Program-made: the position numbers and the translations under genes | NCBI GenBank assembly: GCA_903821255.1 | Contig: CAIJKT010000336.1 | Location: 1 to 8,030, forward strand | DNA from: an uncultured Lentisphaeria bacterium | GTDB lineage: Bacteria > Verrucomicrobiota > Lentisphaeria > Victivallales > Victivallaceae | Length of the DNA: 8,030 nt | Direction of reading: 5' to 3' | The notes under the pieces: generated by a model | The model's database searches: none | What the model was told of the DNA's origin: nothing | Seen by the model: the letters and a program-made list of their open reading frames with translations, nothing else | Shown here: piece by piece, positions 1 through 6,564 of the stretch | Numbering within the stretch: the stretch's first letter is position 1 | Layout of the letters: each line of letters opens with the position of its first letter

Positions 1-39
1 GTCCAAAATGAGGGAGAGCGGTGTCCAAAATGGGGAGAG
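1..39. repeat. Two-copy direct repeat at the left edge
   Basis: The unit GTCCAAAATGAGGGAGAG at 1-18 recurs at 23-39 as GTCCAAAATGGGGAGAG, differing by one A. The copies start 22 bp apart and both are preceded by GT or cut by the window edge. Short imperfect repeats of this type occur at the ends of some insertion sequences (IS21-type elements carry several copies of part of their end), and the second copy starts with TG as such ends do. However, that orientation would place the element body to the right, where no transposase lies, so a remnant end, an operator pair or an intergenic repeat are all possible. The first copy may continue outside the window. Confidence 0.6.
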
Positions 40-98
40 GCGGCCGGGTATTATTGCGCGATATAAACTGATATTCAATATATTTACAGATTGGCCGG

Positions 99-127
99 TT
101 GACAAAATCTAGACCATAGGGTATAGA
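99..127 (+). promoter_or_regulatory. Sigma70-like promoter of the regulator-hydrolase operon
   Basis: A perfect TTGACA -35 box at 99-104 is followed after 17 bp by TATAGA (122-127), with a further T at 128. The predicted start of transcription falls about 7 nt later, at or next to the ATG at 135, so the mRNA would be nearly or fully leaderless. The only purine-rich stretch before the ATG is AGGG at 118-121, 13 nt away and inside the promoter itself, so it would not be transcribed. An AT-rich stretch (61-88) lies upstream and could act as an UP element. Confidence 0.5.
108..127. promoter_or_regulatory. Candidate operator palindrome over the -10 box
   Basis: The arms TCTAGACC (108-115) and GGTATAGA (120-127) are inverted copies matching at 7 of 8 positions around an ATAG spacer, and A107/T128 extend the symmetry by one more pair. 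The site fills the spacer and -10 box of the promoter immediately before a dimeric-type repressor gene, so autorepression is the natural inference. It does not resemble a classic LacI or AraR operator sequence closely enough to name the binding family. Confidence 0.4.
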
Positions 128-134
128 TATTGAT

Positions 135-1124
135 ATGACGAAAATTTACAAGAAACATCAGGCGGTAAAGGAAGACCTGACGGAGCTGGTTAAATCACTG
201 GCTTCCGCCGGCAGATATCTGCTGCCGCCGGAACGTGAACTTGCCGTATTGCTGGAGTCCAGCCGGATGACTTTGCGGAAAGCGATGGAGGAAGTGATTG
301 CCGACGGGCTTGTCCGGCGGGAAGGACGGAAAAATGAAATCGTCAATTCGTCCGGTTTGCTGCGCGACTGCGGCAGAATCCTGTTTATCGCTTCCGGTGT
401 TCAAAATACATTTCACCTCCATGCGCTGGAACGTTTGTGGCTGAATTTCGCACCGATGGCAAAGATGCGGGGGGCGGATATCAGTCTGCTGCTGACAGAT
501 TCAACGACCAGCTTCAATCTTATTGAAACACAAACCCGGCAGGCGGATATCGTTCTGATCTCTCCGTTCAAATGTGATGTGCCGGATGAACAGGTAATGA
601 CATATCTGCAGGAGCTGGAAAAGCGGAAGCCGGTGATTGCCCTTACAGAGTATTATTCCGGGACGGTAAAAAACATTGTCAGCCTGGACAATTACGCGGC
701 CGGCGAGATGGCGGCGGAAGCGCTGGTAAAGGCCGGATACGGCAGAATTTTCATGACGGGATATGATGTAAGAAAGCGGAACAGGGACAAGTCTTTTGAA
801 AAACGCATTGCCGGATTCTCGGATGTGCTGAAACGGCACGGGCTGCTGCGCAAAAATAGTGTCAGGCTGGTTGAGAGAACGGCGGGCGGCTACGGCATAA
901 AGTGCCGGGAAATTCTTAACCGTGCAGTGGAGGCGGGGGATGATGCGGTATTCATTTATTCTGACGAATCCATCCAGATGATCGTTTCGGATATTTGCGC
1001 TTCCGGAGCGGTGCCGGACAAGTTCGGCATTATCTCGCTGAACGGCTGCGGCGATTCACTGCGGAACATTCGCCGGTTTCGTGCGTCAGCCATGCCACGC
1101 TGGGAGTGGCCGAGGCGCTGCTGA
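135..1124 (+). CDS. GntR/LacI chimeric transcriptional regulator, C-terminus frameshifted
   Basis: This is a cytoplasmic sugar-responsive transcription factor of the AraR-like layout: a GntR winged helix-turn-helix followed by a LacI/periplasmic-binding-protein effector domain. Residues about 10-70 carry the GntR signature (PPERELAVLL at 31-40, then a recognition helix SRMTLRKAMEEV at 43-54 and the wing ending near GRKNE). The effector domain starts near residue 80 (RILFIASG). It includes the typical VSLDNYAAGEMAAEAL stretch at 182-197, an RIAGFSDVL segment near 224-232 and GIISLNGCGD at 298-307. After about residue 315 the reading frame runs into an arginine- and tryptophan-rich tail with no family resemblance and stops at 1124, while the expected end of the domain continues in another frame to 1252. 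Corrected for one base, the protein would have 372 residues. The likely role is control of the hydrolase directly downstream, with the inducer unknown. The ATG at 135 has no clear ribosome binding site, in line with a leaderless message. Confidence 0.85.
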   Translation: MTKIYKKHQAVKEDLTELVKSLASAGRYLLPPERELAVLLESSRMTLRKAMEEVIADGLVRREGRKNEIVNSSGLLRDCGRILFIASGVQNTFHLHALERLWLNFAPMAKMRGADISLLLTDSTTSFNLIETQTRQADIVLISPFKCDVPDEQVMTYLQELEKRKPVIALTEYYSGTVKNIVSLDNYAAGEMAAEALVKAGYGRIFMTGYDVRKRNRDKSFEKRIAGFSDVLKRHGLLRKNSVRLVERTAGGYGIKCREILNRAVEAGDDAVFIYSDESIQMIVSDICASGAVPDKFGIISLNGCGDSLRNIRRFRASAMPRWEWPRRC

Positions 1125-1252
1125 AAGTGCTGGCTGACTTCAGTTTGAAACGTCTGGAAATGCCGGTCAATATCCTTGTCAGGCCGGAGCTTTACGACAA
1201 GGGGACAATAAGAAATCTTTTTAAAATTAAATCCAATAAAGGAGTACTGTGA
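1079..1252 (+). pseudogene. Frame-displaced C-terminal tail of the GntR/LacI regulator
   Basis: In the frame one base behind the upstream coding frame, codons from about 1079 give VSHATLGVAEALLKVL and then LEMPVNILVRPELYDKGT. This is the expected ending of a LacI-type effector domain (a 'G..A...L' helix, then a strand ending in 'L.RPEL'). The resemblance starts close to where it ends in the main frame, so a single-base deletion around 1058-1090 explains both. There is no obvious heptanucleotide slip site there, which argues against programmed frameshifting. The displaced stop (1250-1252) ends 1 nt before the next ATG, the spacing of a translationally coupled pair, which supports this as the original gene end. 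An assembly error in a single base remains possible. Confidence 0.7.
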
Positions 1253-1253
1253 A

Positions 1254-3575
1254 ATGATCAACATGCATCCCGACAGTTCCATGTTTGCCGGCGCAACCTG
1301 GATATGGCCGGTAAATGAGGAAGTCAATTATCTTGACAACCGGACTCAGGCGCGGAAGGAATTCCGGCTTGATCATGTGCCCGCGAAATGCGAAATCTGC
1401 ATTACCGCTGATTCGCTTTATATTCTTTATGTCAACGGACAGTATGTGACGCGCGGACCGGCCAGAGGATATCACGGCTGCTGGCCGTTTGACCGGGTGG
1501 ACATTGCGCCGTTCCTGAAAAAGGGTAAAAACGTGCTGGCGGTCATGGGGTATCAGTACGGCACTTCCACTTTCACCTATTTATATGCCGACGAGGCCGG
1601 CATCCTGCTTGCGGGATCGGCGGATGATGTTCTGCTGAACACCAACCGCACCTGGAAAATCCGCAAAGCGCCGGGCTACACGCGTGGCGTGGCGCGGCTT
1701 TCGCTGCAGCTCGGCTTCCAGGAATTCTATGACGCCTCGGCCGACCCGCTGGACAACTGGAAAGACCTGGAATATGACGACAGCGGCTGGCCGGCCGACA
1801 ACCACGTCACGCGGACTCCCGGCGCGATGCCCTGGCACAGCTTCGAGGAAAGGGGCATTCCGCTGTTGACCGGTGATCTGCTGTTTCCGGAAAAAGTCGT
1901 CGCCGAATCCGCCTGGCAGTGCGGCAGGGATTTCGCCCTGCCGCAGAACCTGGTCAAGCTTTACTGCAACGAAAAATGTGAATGGGTGCCGTTTGACGGC
2001 AAAAGCAGCCCGCAACAACTGGCGTTTGCCGCGTGGGACCCGGATGAAGCCCATGCGCTGCTGCTGGACTTCGGCCGCGAGGTCGTCGGCACGCTGCTGG
2101 CGGAGACGGAAACCGCTCAGGCCGGCGGCCTGGTTGATCTGCTGGTTTCTGAAAGTTTGAACGGCGTCACCCCGGACATTCTGAATACGGACACGATTCA
2201 CTGCCGCCAGGCTTTCGGCAACCGGCTGAAACCGGCTGCCGGGGTCACCCGCCACGAATTCCTGCAGATCTGGGGATTCCGCTATCTGGTGGTCGCCGTG
2301 CGCGGCAATCCCGCGGACATTGCCGTGAAAATATCTTTGCGCCAGACCGTCTATCCGCTGAAGATCGCCGGACGCTTCGAATCCTCCGATAAACGTCTGA
2401 ACGACATCTGGGACATGTGCGTCCGCACCCAGCAGAGCTGCATGCTGGACGCTTATGTCGACTGCCCCTGGCGCGAACAGGCCCAGTGGTGGGGCGATGC
2501 CTGCGTACAGGCGCGGAACACCTTCGCGCTGGCCGCTGATCCCAGACTGCTGGCCAGAGGCATCAGGCAGCTCGGAACGCAAAAGACTTTCAGCGGGCTG
2601 ACCTATGGTCATGCCCCGACCTGCGCGCATCACTGCATTCTGCCCGACTTCTCGCTGACCTGGATTGTCACGCACTGGCTTTACTACTGGCAGACCGGCG
2701 ACCTTTCCCTCTTTGTCGAGATGAAAGACCGGATCAACGAGGTGCTGGAATACTTCCGCTGCAACCTCGGCAAAAACGGGCTGCTCACCTATGACGACCG
2801 CTACTGGCTGTTCCTGGACTGGTGCAGTGATCTGCATCGCGACGGCGTTCCCGCGGTGCTCAATCTCCAGTATCTGCTGGCGCTGCGCTATGCGCGGCAG
2901 ATGGCCGAAATGGCCAAGTTCAAGGAACTGGAAAAGGACTGCCGGTATCGCGCCGACAAGCTGCTTGCGGCAATCAGAACTCATCTGTATGACCGCCATG
3001 AAGGCATGATTTACGACGGCATTGACAAGGAGGGCAGGGCGGTCAAAGTTCAATCCCCACACACTGCCGCGCTGGCGGTTATGCTGGATATTTTTCCGGA
3101 GAGCCATGACAAATTTCTCGACCGGGTCCTGCTGCCGCTGATTAAGAATGCGGAAGTCAGGTCTGCCTATATGCCGTCCTCTTTCTTCATGTACTATATC
3201 TTTGAAGCGCTCAAGCGCAAAGAGGTCAAACAGGAAGTTGTTGACTGCATCCGCCGCTGGTGGGGCAACTGGGTCGATGAAGGCCTCGCGACCGTTCCGG
3301 AGAACTGGAACTGGCAGCAGCAGCGCGGCAACTGGAGCCTCTGCCATGCCTGGACCGCTCATCCGCTGGCGCACTTCCAGGAAATCATTCTCGGAGTCAG
3401 ACAAATAGCGCCCGCGTGGAAAAGTGTTTTGTTCAGGCCGTGCGCCGTCAGAGGCCAGAAAGCCGAAGGCGTCGTTCCCACTCCCTACGGCAATATCAAA
3501 TGCGGCTGGGACTGGACCGGCAGCGACCTGATCAAGCACATCGAAGTTCCGGAAGGCACTGACGTCCGGGAATAG
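1254..3575 (+). CDS. Alpha-L-rhamnosidase-like glycoside hydrolase (GH78 type)
   Basis: This is a probable intracellular exo-glycosidase releasing L-rhamnose, or a similar sugar, from glycosides. The domains in order are: an N-terminal beta-sandwich (about 10-170, with YILYVNGQYVTRGPARGYHG near 56-75); a second beta region containing LLDFGREVVGTLLAETE; an (alpha/alpha)6 catalytic barrel (about 375-700); and a C-terminal beta domain with GVVPTPYGNIKCGWDW. The GH78 motif DCPWREQAQWWGDA starts at D403, which places the general acid at E408. The second catalytic glutamate is probably E683 in TVPENWNW, followed by NWSLCHAWTAHPLAHF. No signal peptide is visible, so it should act in the cytoplasm on imported oligosaccharides. 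Its 773 residues are short for the family, apparently lacking the extra carbohydrate-binding modules. The start has AAAGGAG with GGAG at 1241-1244, 9 nt from the ATG, and sits 1 nt after the frame-corrected regulator stop. Substrate specificity is not decidable from sequence, since GH78-like proteins in this group are numerous and mostly uncharacterised. Confidence 0.9.
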   Translation: MINMHPDSSMFAGATWIWPVNEEVNYLDNRTQARKEFRLDHVPAKCEICITADSLYILYVNGQYVTRGPARGYHGCWPFDRVDIAPFLKKGKNVLAVMGYQYGTSTFTYLYADEAGILLAGSADDVLLNTNRTWKIRKAPGYTRGVARLSLQLGFQEFYDASADPLDNWKDLEYDDSGWPADNHVTRTPGAMPWHSFEERGIPLLTGDLLFPEKVVAESAWQCGRDFALPQNLVKLYCNEKCEWVPFDGKSSPQQLAFAAWDPDEAHALLLDFGREVVGTLLAETETAQAGGLVDLLVSESLNGVTPDILNTDTIHCRQAFGNRLKPAAGVTRHEFLQIWGFRYLVVAVRGNPADIAVKISLRQTVYPLKIAGRFESSDKRLNDIWDMCVRTQQSCMLDAYVDCPWREQAQWWGDACVQARNTFALAADPRLLARGIRQLGTQKTFSGLTYGHAPTCAHHCILPDFSLTWIVTHWLYYWQTGDLSLFVEMKDRINEVLEYFRCNLGKNGLLTYDDRYWLFLDWCSDLHRDGVPAVLNLQYLLALRYARQMAEMAKFKELEKDCRYRADKLLAAIRTHLYDRHEGMIYDGIDKEGRAVKVQSPHTAALAVMLDIFPESHDKFLDRVLLPLIKNAEVRSAYMPSSFFMYYIFEALKRKEVKQEVVDCIRRWWGNWVDEGLATVPENWNWQQQRGNWSLCHAWTAHPLAHFQEIILGVRQIAPAWKSVLFRPCAVRGQKAEGVVPTPYGNIKCGWDWTGSDLIKHIEVPEGTDVRE

Positions 3576-3635
3576 CGGGTTGCAGTCTCTTTAGTGCGGG
3601 ATCTTGCGGCAGCGGTAACAAAGAAAATTGATAAA

Positions 3636-3692
3636 GGTTTAACTTAACCGGGACAGTGGGAAAAATGCGGACAGTTAACCAGAACATTAACC
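3636..3692. repeat. Three TTAACC copies between convergent genes
   Basis: The 198-nt gap between the convergent hydrolase and amidohydrolase genes contains TTAACC at 3644-3649, 3675-3680 and 3687-3692, two of them extended to TTAACCGG. The first overlaps GGTTTAACTTAACC (3636-3649), a weak self-complementary stretch. No strong hairpin with a T-run was found in either direction, so no intrinsic terminator can be assigned to either gene. Function unknown. Confidence 0.3.
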
Positions 3693-3773
3693 GGATGCCG
3701 GAATCGGCGACCGGAGCGCTGCGGATTCAGAAAGCCGTTGTGCTCAACTGGGCTCCGAAATATAAGTTCCCGG

Positions 3774-4556
3774 CTATTGCGTCAGTCCGGTCAGGCGCTT
3801 GAAGTTGCCGGAAAGCACGGCTTCGAGTTCGGCTTCGGTCAGATGCTCGAAAAACACCGCCTGGAGATTCATGGACGGATTGCATATCGGGAAATCGGAA
3901 CCGAAAAGTATCTTGTCCATGCCGGCCGTATCAATGCCGTAACGCAGCATTCCCCACCGGAAAAGACCGGTTCCGGAAAGGTCAAGGTAGGCATTGGGAT
4001 GGGTTTTGATGAATTCAAAACGGGTTCTCATTTCCTGTCCGTCGCACGGATGGGCAAGCACGAGCTTCAGCTTCGGGAAGTTTTTACAGACGGTTTCCAT
4101 TTCGTCGAATCCGAAGGTGTGGATATTGACCGGTATGTCAAGCTCCTGAATCAGGTCGTAAATCTTAAACATGCCGTCGTCGAGGTAGGATGAATAGTCC
4201 ATGAAATAGCCGACAAGTTCGCCGATCCAGCGGACATTCTCCCGGTGGTAAAGCTCTTCAATCTCGCGGCACGACTCATCCGGGCAGGAGGGCAGGATGT
4301 GGATACCCGGAATGAAGAAGTCCGGATACCGGTCCCTGAATGCCAGCGCTTCGCGGTTAAGCGCTTTGATCTGGTCGAATGACGGCCTGGTCATGCGCTT
4401 GATAACCGAGCCGCAGCATTTAGCGATGCCGGCGCGTTTCATTTCTTCGACAAAAATATCAGGAGTTTCTGTTCCGGGGAACCAGGCGGTGTTGTTTTCC
4501 GTGCTTAAAAACGGGTGAATGTGGCAGTCAATGATCTCAAATTCCATGATTTCCAT
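3774..4556 (-). CDS. Metal-dependent amidohydrolase (amidohydrolase 2 / TIM-barrel family)
   Basis: This is a 260-residue cytoplasmic hydrolase or decarboxylase of the amidohydrolase superfamily, of the compact one-domain type that includes many 'predicted TIM-barrel metal-dependent hydrolases'. The metal ligands are visible in order: DCHIH gives H12 and H14 after strand 1; IGELVG gives E113; NIHTFG gives H146; LVLAHP gives H169; and LFGSDFP gives the catalytic D221. The full set suggests an active enzyme, but the substrate cannot be inferred. AGGAG on the minus strand (complement of 4564-4568) lies 7 nt before the ATG at 4556, which selects this start over an in-frame ATG three codons later. 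It is the last gene of a three-gene minus-strand cluster, 18 nt downstream of the SEDS polymerase stop, so it is probably cotranscribed with cell-wall genes. Such a partner is not standard for a SEDS operon. Confidence 0.88.
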   Translation of the reverse strand: MEIMEFEIIDCHIHPFLSTENNTAWFPGTETPDIFVEEMKRAGIAKCCGSVIKRMTRPSFDQIKALNREALAFRDRYPDFFIPGIHILPSCPDESCREIEELYHRENVRWIGELVGYFMDYSSYLDDGMFKIYDLIQELDIPVNIHTFGFDEMETVCKNFPKLKLVLAHPCDGQEMRTRFEFIKTHPNAYLDLSGTGLFRWGMLRYGIDTAGMDKILFGSDFPICNPSMNLQAVFFEHLTEAELEAVLSGNFKRLTGLTQ

Positions 4557-4574
4557 GATCGTTCTCCTGAATGA

Positions 4575-5711
4575 TTAATCCTGATTATAATTGACTTTGC
4601 TGGATGAGAGAGTTTCATGCCGCCCGGCGGCGCTGAGCATAATTCCGAATGCGATCAGCGTGGACAGCAGCGAGCTTCCGCCATAACTGAGCACCGGCAG
4701 GGTGATGCCGGTGGCCGGCATCAGCGTGACGTTGACGCTGATGTGAATCAGCGCCTGCACCGCAAAAATCAGCCCGATGCTCAGCACAAAAACCTTGCGG
4801 AAGTTTGTTTCCGACTTGAGGGCGAGCTTGAACACGGCGAAGACCAGGATACCCATCACTATGATCAGGGGAAACGTTCCGGCGAATCCCAGCGATTCCG
4901 TCAGCGAAGCGAATACGGAGTCGCTGTGAGCGAGCGGCAAATAGGAGTTCGCCCATAGCGCCTTGCCCCATTTCATCCCCCATAGCCCGCCGCGCGCCAT
5001 GGTGAACTGGAATTGGCGGATATGCCAGCCGAACCCCAGCGGATCGAGCTCGGGGTTCAGATAACCTAGAATGCGGTTGAATAAGTAGGGATTGAAATTT
5101 ATAATCCAGCCGGCGGCGGAAAACAATGTCGCGGGAACCAGCAGCAGATGCCAGACGGAGCCGTTCATCAGCCAGTAGACAATAATGAATCCGGCAATAT
5201 ATACCAGCGCCGTGCCGAAATCCGGCTGCAGGGCAATCGGCAGCACCCAGAGCAGAGTTATCAGCCCCATGCCCGCAAACCGCTGCATCCCGGGCCGGAA
5301 TTTGCCGCCGAAATGGCATAGCGACAGAATGAAAAAGCCCTTGGCCAGTTCCGACGGCTGAATGAAAATGTTGCCGATCATAAACCAGCCTTTCATGCCG
5401 TTGATCCTGACGCCGAAAATCAGCACCGCCAGCAGCGGGATGTAAAACAGCACGGTCAAAATCTCGACATTATCCCGGTAGACTGAAAACGGCACCCGGG
5501 CACAGAGCATCATCACCCCCATGCCGAACACCAGCCACAGCAGTTGTCTGCCGACAAAATAAAAAGGCGAAACGGCATACATGGTGGCATTGTAAATCGC
5601 CAGGCATCCCCAGAGCCCCAGCAGAAACAGCAGGCCCTGGATCAGCATTGCCAGCGGGAATACCGAAGACTCCCCGGAAACGGCGGCAAAGTATTTATCT
5701 AATATTTTCAT
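4575..5711 (-). CDS. SEDS-family peptidoglycan polymerase (FtsW/RodA-like)
   Basis: This is a polytopic inner-membrane glycosyltransferase that polymerises lipid II into glycan strands. It has 378 residues and about ten hydrophobic segments, beginning near residue 17. Family motifs are in order: RINGMKGWFMIG followed by QPSELAK (118-124), QPDFGTA (162-168), GYLNPELDPLGFGWHIRQ (216-233), LPLAHSDSVFASL (258-270) and GITLPVLSYGGSSLL (335-349). D264 in HSDS corresponds to the essential aspartate of the large extracellular loop 4 (D297 in E. coli FtsW). The surrounding residues depart from the usual HTDFIFA...EE pattern, with Ser for Thr and for Phe, and ES for EE. FtsW and RodA cannot be separated here. 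The gene directly upstream is a PBP pedestal protein, which favours a SEDS-bPBP pair, and no mreBCD or division genes are nearby. The ribosome binding site is GGGAG (complement of 5716-5720), 4 nt from the ATG. Its stop lies 18 nt before the amidohydrolase start. Confidence 0.93.
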   Translation of the reverse strand: MKILDKYFAAVSGESSVFPLAMLIQGLLFLLGLWGCLAIYNATMYAVSPFYFVGRQLLWLVFGMGVMMLCARVPFSVYRDNVEILTVLFYIPLLAVLIFGVRINGMKGWFMIGNIFIQPSELAKGFFILSLCHFGGKFRPGMQRFAGMGLITLLWVLPIALQPDFGTALVYIAGFIIVYWLMNGSVWHLLLVPATLFSAAGWIINFNPYLFNRILGYLNPELDPLGFGWHIRQFQFTMARGGLWGMKWGKALWANSYLPLAHSDSVFASLTESLGFAGTFPLIIVMGILVFAVFKLALKSETNFRKVFVLSIGLIFAVQALIHISVNVTLMPATGITLPVLSYGGSSLLSTLIAFGIMLSAAGRHETLSSSKVNYNQD

Positions 5712-5728
5712 TTTGCTCCCGATTTACC

Positions 5729-6418
5729 TTAATTCCTTTTAATGTCTTCGATGCTGACATCAAGCTTGACATCATTGCCGGGAACGGCTCTGCGCTTGAG
5801 CAGCCAGGTGCCCTGCACCCAGTTCTTATGCCGGTCCAGCATCACTTCATATATCCCGCCAAGACCGGACAGCACGTTGTCATAATCTTTTTCAATGCCG
5901 CTGACGCCGTGCTGATTGCCGTCTTTAAACTCAACCCGCCCGATGTAATTTCTCACTTCCGCATAATCAACGACTTTACGTTCGGTCCGCGACAATATTT
6001 TCAGGTCGGGAAATTTGGTAAGCAATGGTTCCAGCGCGATGATTTTTTCAGGGGATATTTCGCGTTTCAGCATAAAAACTGAATCTTTGACCCGGTGAAG
6101 CGCAGCTTCCGGCATGATCTCCGCGACCTTCCGCAGTACCATGCTTCTGATATTCGGGTCTTCTTCCAGGCTTATCAGATAGAGGTCAAAGTACTTCTCA
6201 GACCATGCCAGCACCCGGTCGTTCTTATCAAGAATCCTGCCGCGTCCGGCATAATAAGTCCCTTGGCGAACCGCAATCTTATTGCCGAGTTCAATATATT
6301 TCTGGCGGGCAAACACCGAATAGTAAAAGAGCCAGCAGGAGGCCAGAACAGCCCAGATCAAAATACACCACAGGAGGCGCACCGCCCGTAATTTAAAATT
6401 GTCCGTACTGTTTTCCAT
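5729..6418 (-). CDS. Pedestal-only class B PBP-like protein, no transpeptidase domain
   Basis: This is a 229-residue bitopic inner-membrane protein, with a basic N-terminus, one membrane helix at about 14-35 and a periplasmic remainder. The periplasmic part matches the PBP dimerisation/pedestal domain of PBP2/FtsI: RGRILDKNDRVLAWS at 59-73, a helical 'head' insertion, and HGVSGIEKDYDNVLSGLGG at 170-188, corresponding to the family's G-x-x-GlE-x-x-yd-x-x-L-x-G segment. It ends at PGNDVKLDVSIEDIKRN, where family members read PG-dv-LTID-x-x-Q and continue into the roughly 300-residue transpeptidase domain. Here a stop follows, and the SEDS gene begins 17 nt later, so no SxxK, SxN or KTG motif can follow in any frame. 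Within SEDS-bPBP complexes the pedestal contacts and activates the SEDS protein, so an activator without crosslinking activity is a reasonable inference. A stable remnant of a degraded PBP is the alternative. The ATG has a weak AAGG (complement of 6426-6429) at 7 nt. Confidence 0.82.
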   Translation of the reverse strand: MENSTDNFKLRAVRLLWCILIWAVLASCWLFYYSVFARQKYIELGNKIAVRQGTYYAGRGRILDKNDRVLAWSEKYFDLYLISLEEDPNIRSMVLRKVAEIMPEAALHRVKDSVFMLKREISPEKIIALEPLLTKFPDLKILSRTERKVVDYAEVRNYIGRVEFKDGNQHGVSGIEKDYDNVLSGLGGIYEVMLDRHKNWVQGTWLLKRRAVPGNDVKLDVSIEDIKRN

Positions 6419-6457
6419 GCTTCAGCCTTGATTTCCGTAAGCTTATTCTGAGCTGCT

Positions 6458-6485
6458 AATATAATTTGAATTCAAGCAGAATCAA
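6458..6485 (-). promoter_or_regulatory. Promoter for the PBP pedestal-SEDS-amidohydrolase operon
   Basis: On the minus strand TTGATT (complement of 6480-6485) is followed after 16 bp by TATATT (complement of 6458-6463). This puts the transcript start about 30 nt before the ATG at 6418. The spacer contains the perfect 10-bp palindrome TTGAATTCAA (6466-6475), a possible regulator site. This is the only good promoter match in the 146-nt gap upstream of the operon. Confidence 0.45.
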
Positions 6486-6525
6486 TCAATTATTGGAAAT
6501 CTTCCATATCGAAAAGCACGAAATC

Positions 6526-6550
6526 TGTTCAAGCCCGGCATACCTGAACA
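6526..6550 (-). terminator. Possible hairpin terminator after the tandem secreted-protein genes
   Basis: TGTTCA (6526-6531) and TGAACA (6545-6550) form a perfect 6-bp stem. On the minus strand it can be extended by a G-T and a G-C pair around a loop of about 8-9 nt. It begins 14 nt beyond the stop at 6565, the right place for a terminator. There is no T-run directly after the stem; the nearest is TTTT about 10 nt on. Intrinsic termination would be weak, and a 3' stabilising hairpin or an operator are alternatives. Confidence 0.35.
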
Positions 6551-6564
6551 TCAGACTAAACCAT

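Noticed and set aside
71..81. ATATTCAATAT symmetric AT-rich site upstream of the regulator
   Set aside because: It is a perfect 11-bp palindrome, but in very AT-rich DNA such symmetry is common by chance, and it sits upstream of the -35 box with no second copy.
1581..3539. A 652-codon open frame antisense to the glycoside hydrolase
   Set aside because: It lies wholly opposite a clearly recognisable GH78 gene, has no family-like motifs or convincing ribosome binding site, and is explained by the high third-position GC of that gene.
3697..3708. GCCG-GAAT-CGGC mini-hairpin as a terminator
   Set aside because: The stem is only 4 bp and there is no T-run on either strand, so it cannot be supported as a terminator.
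3665..3802. A 45-codon plus-strand open frame in the convergent gap, with GTGGGA before its ATG
   Set aside because: It is short, has no recognisable motif and runs antisense into the 3' end of the amidohydrolase gene. There is no independent support for translation.
4615..5319. A 234-codon minus-strand frame inside the SEDS gene
   Set aside because: It is a shifted frame of the SEDS coding sequence, arginine-rich with no membrane segments, and the SEDS frame has all the family motifs.
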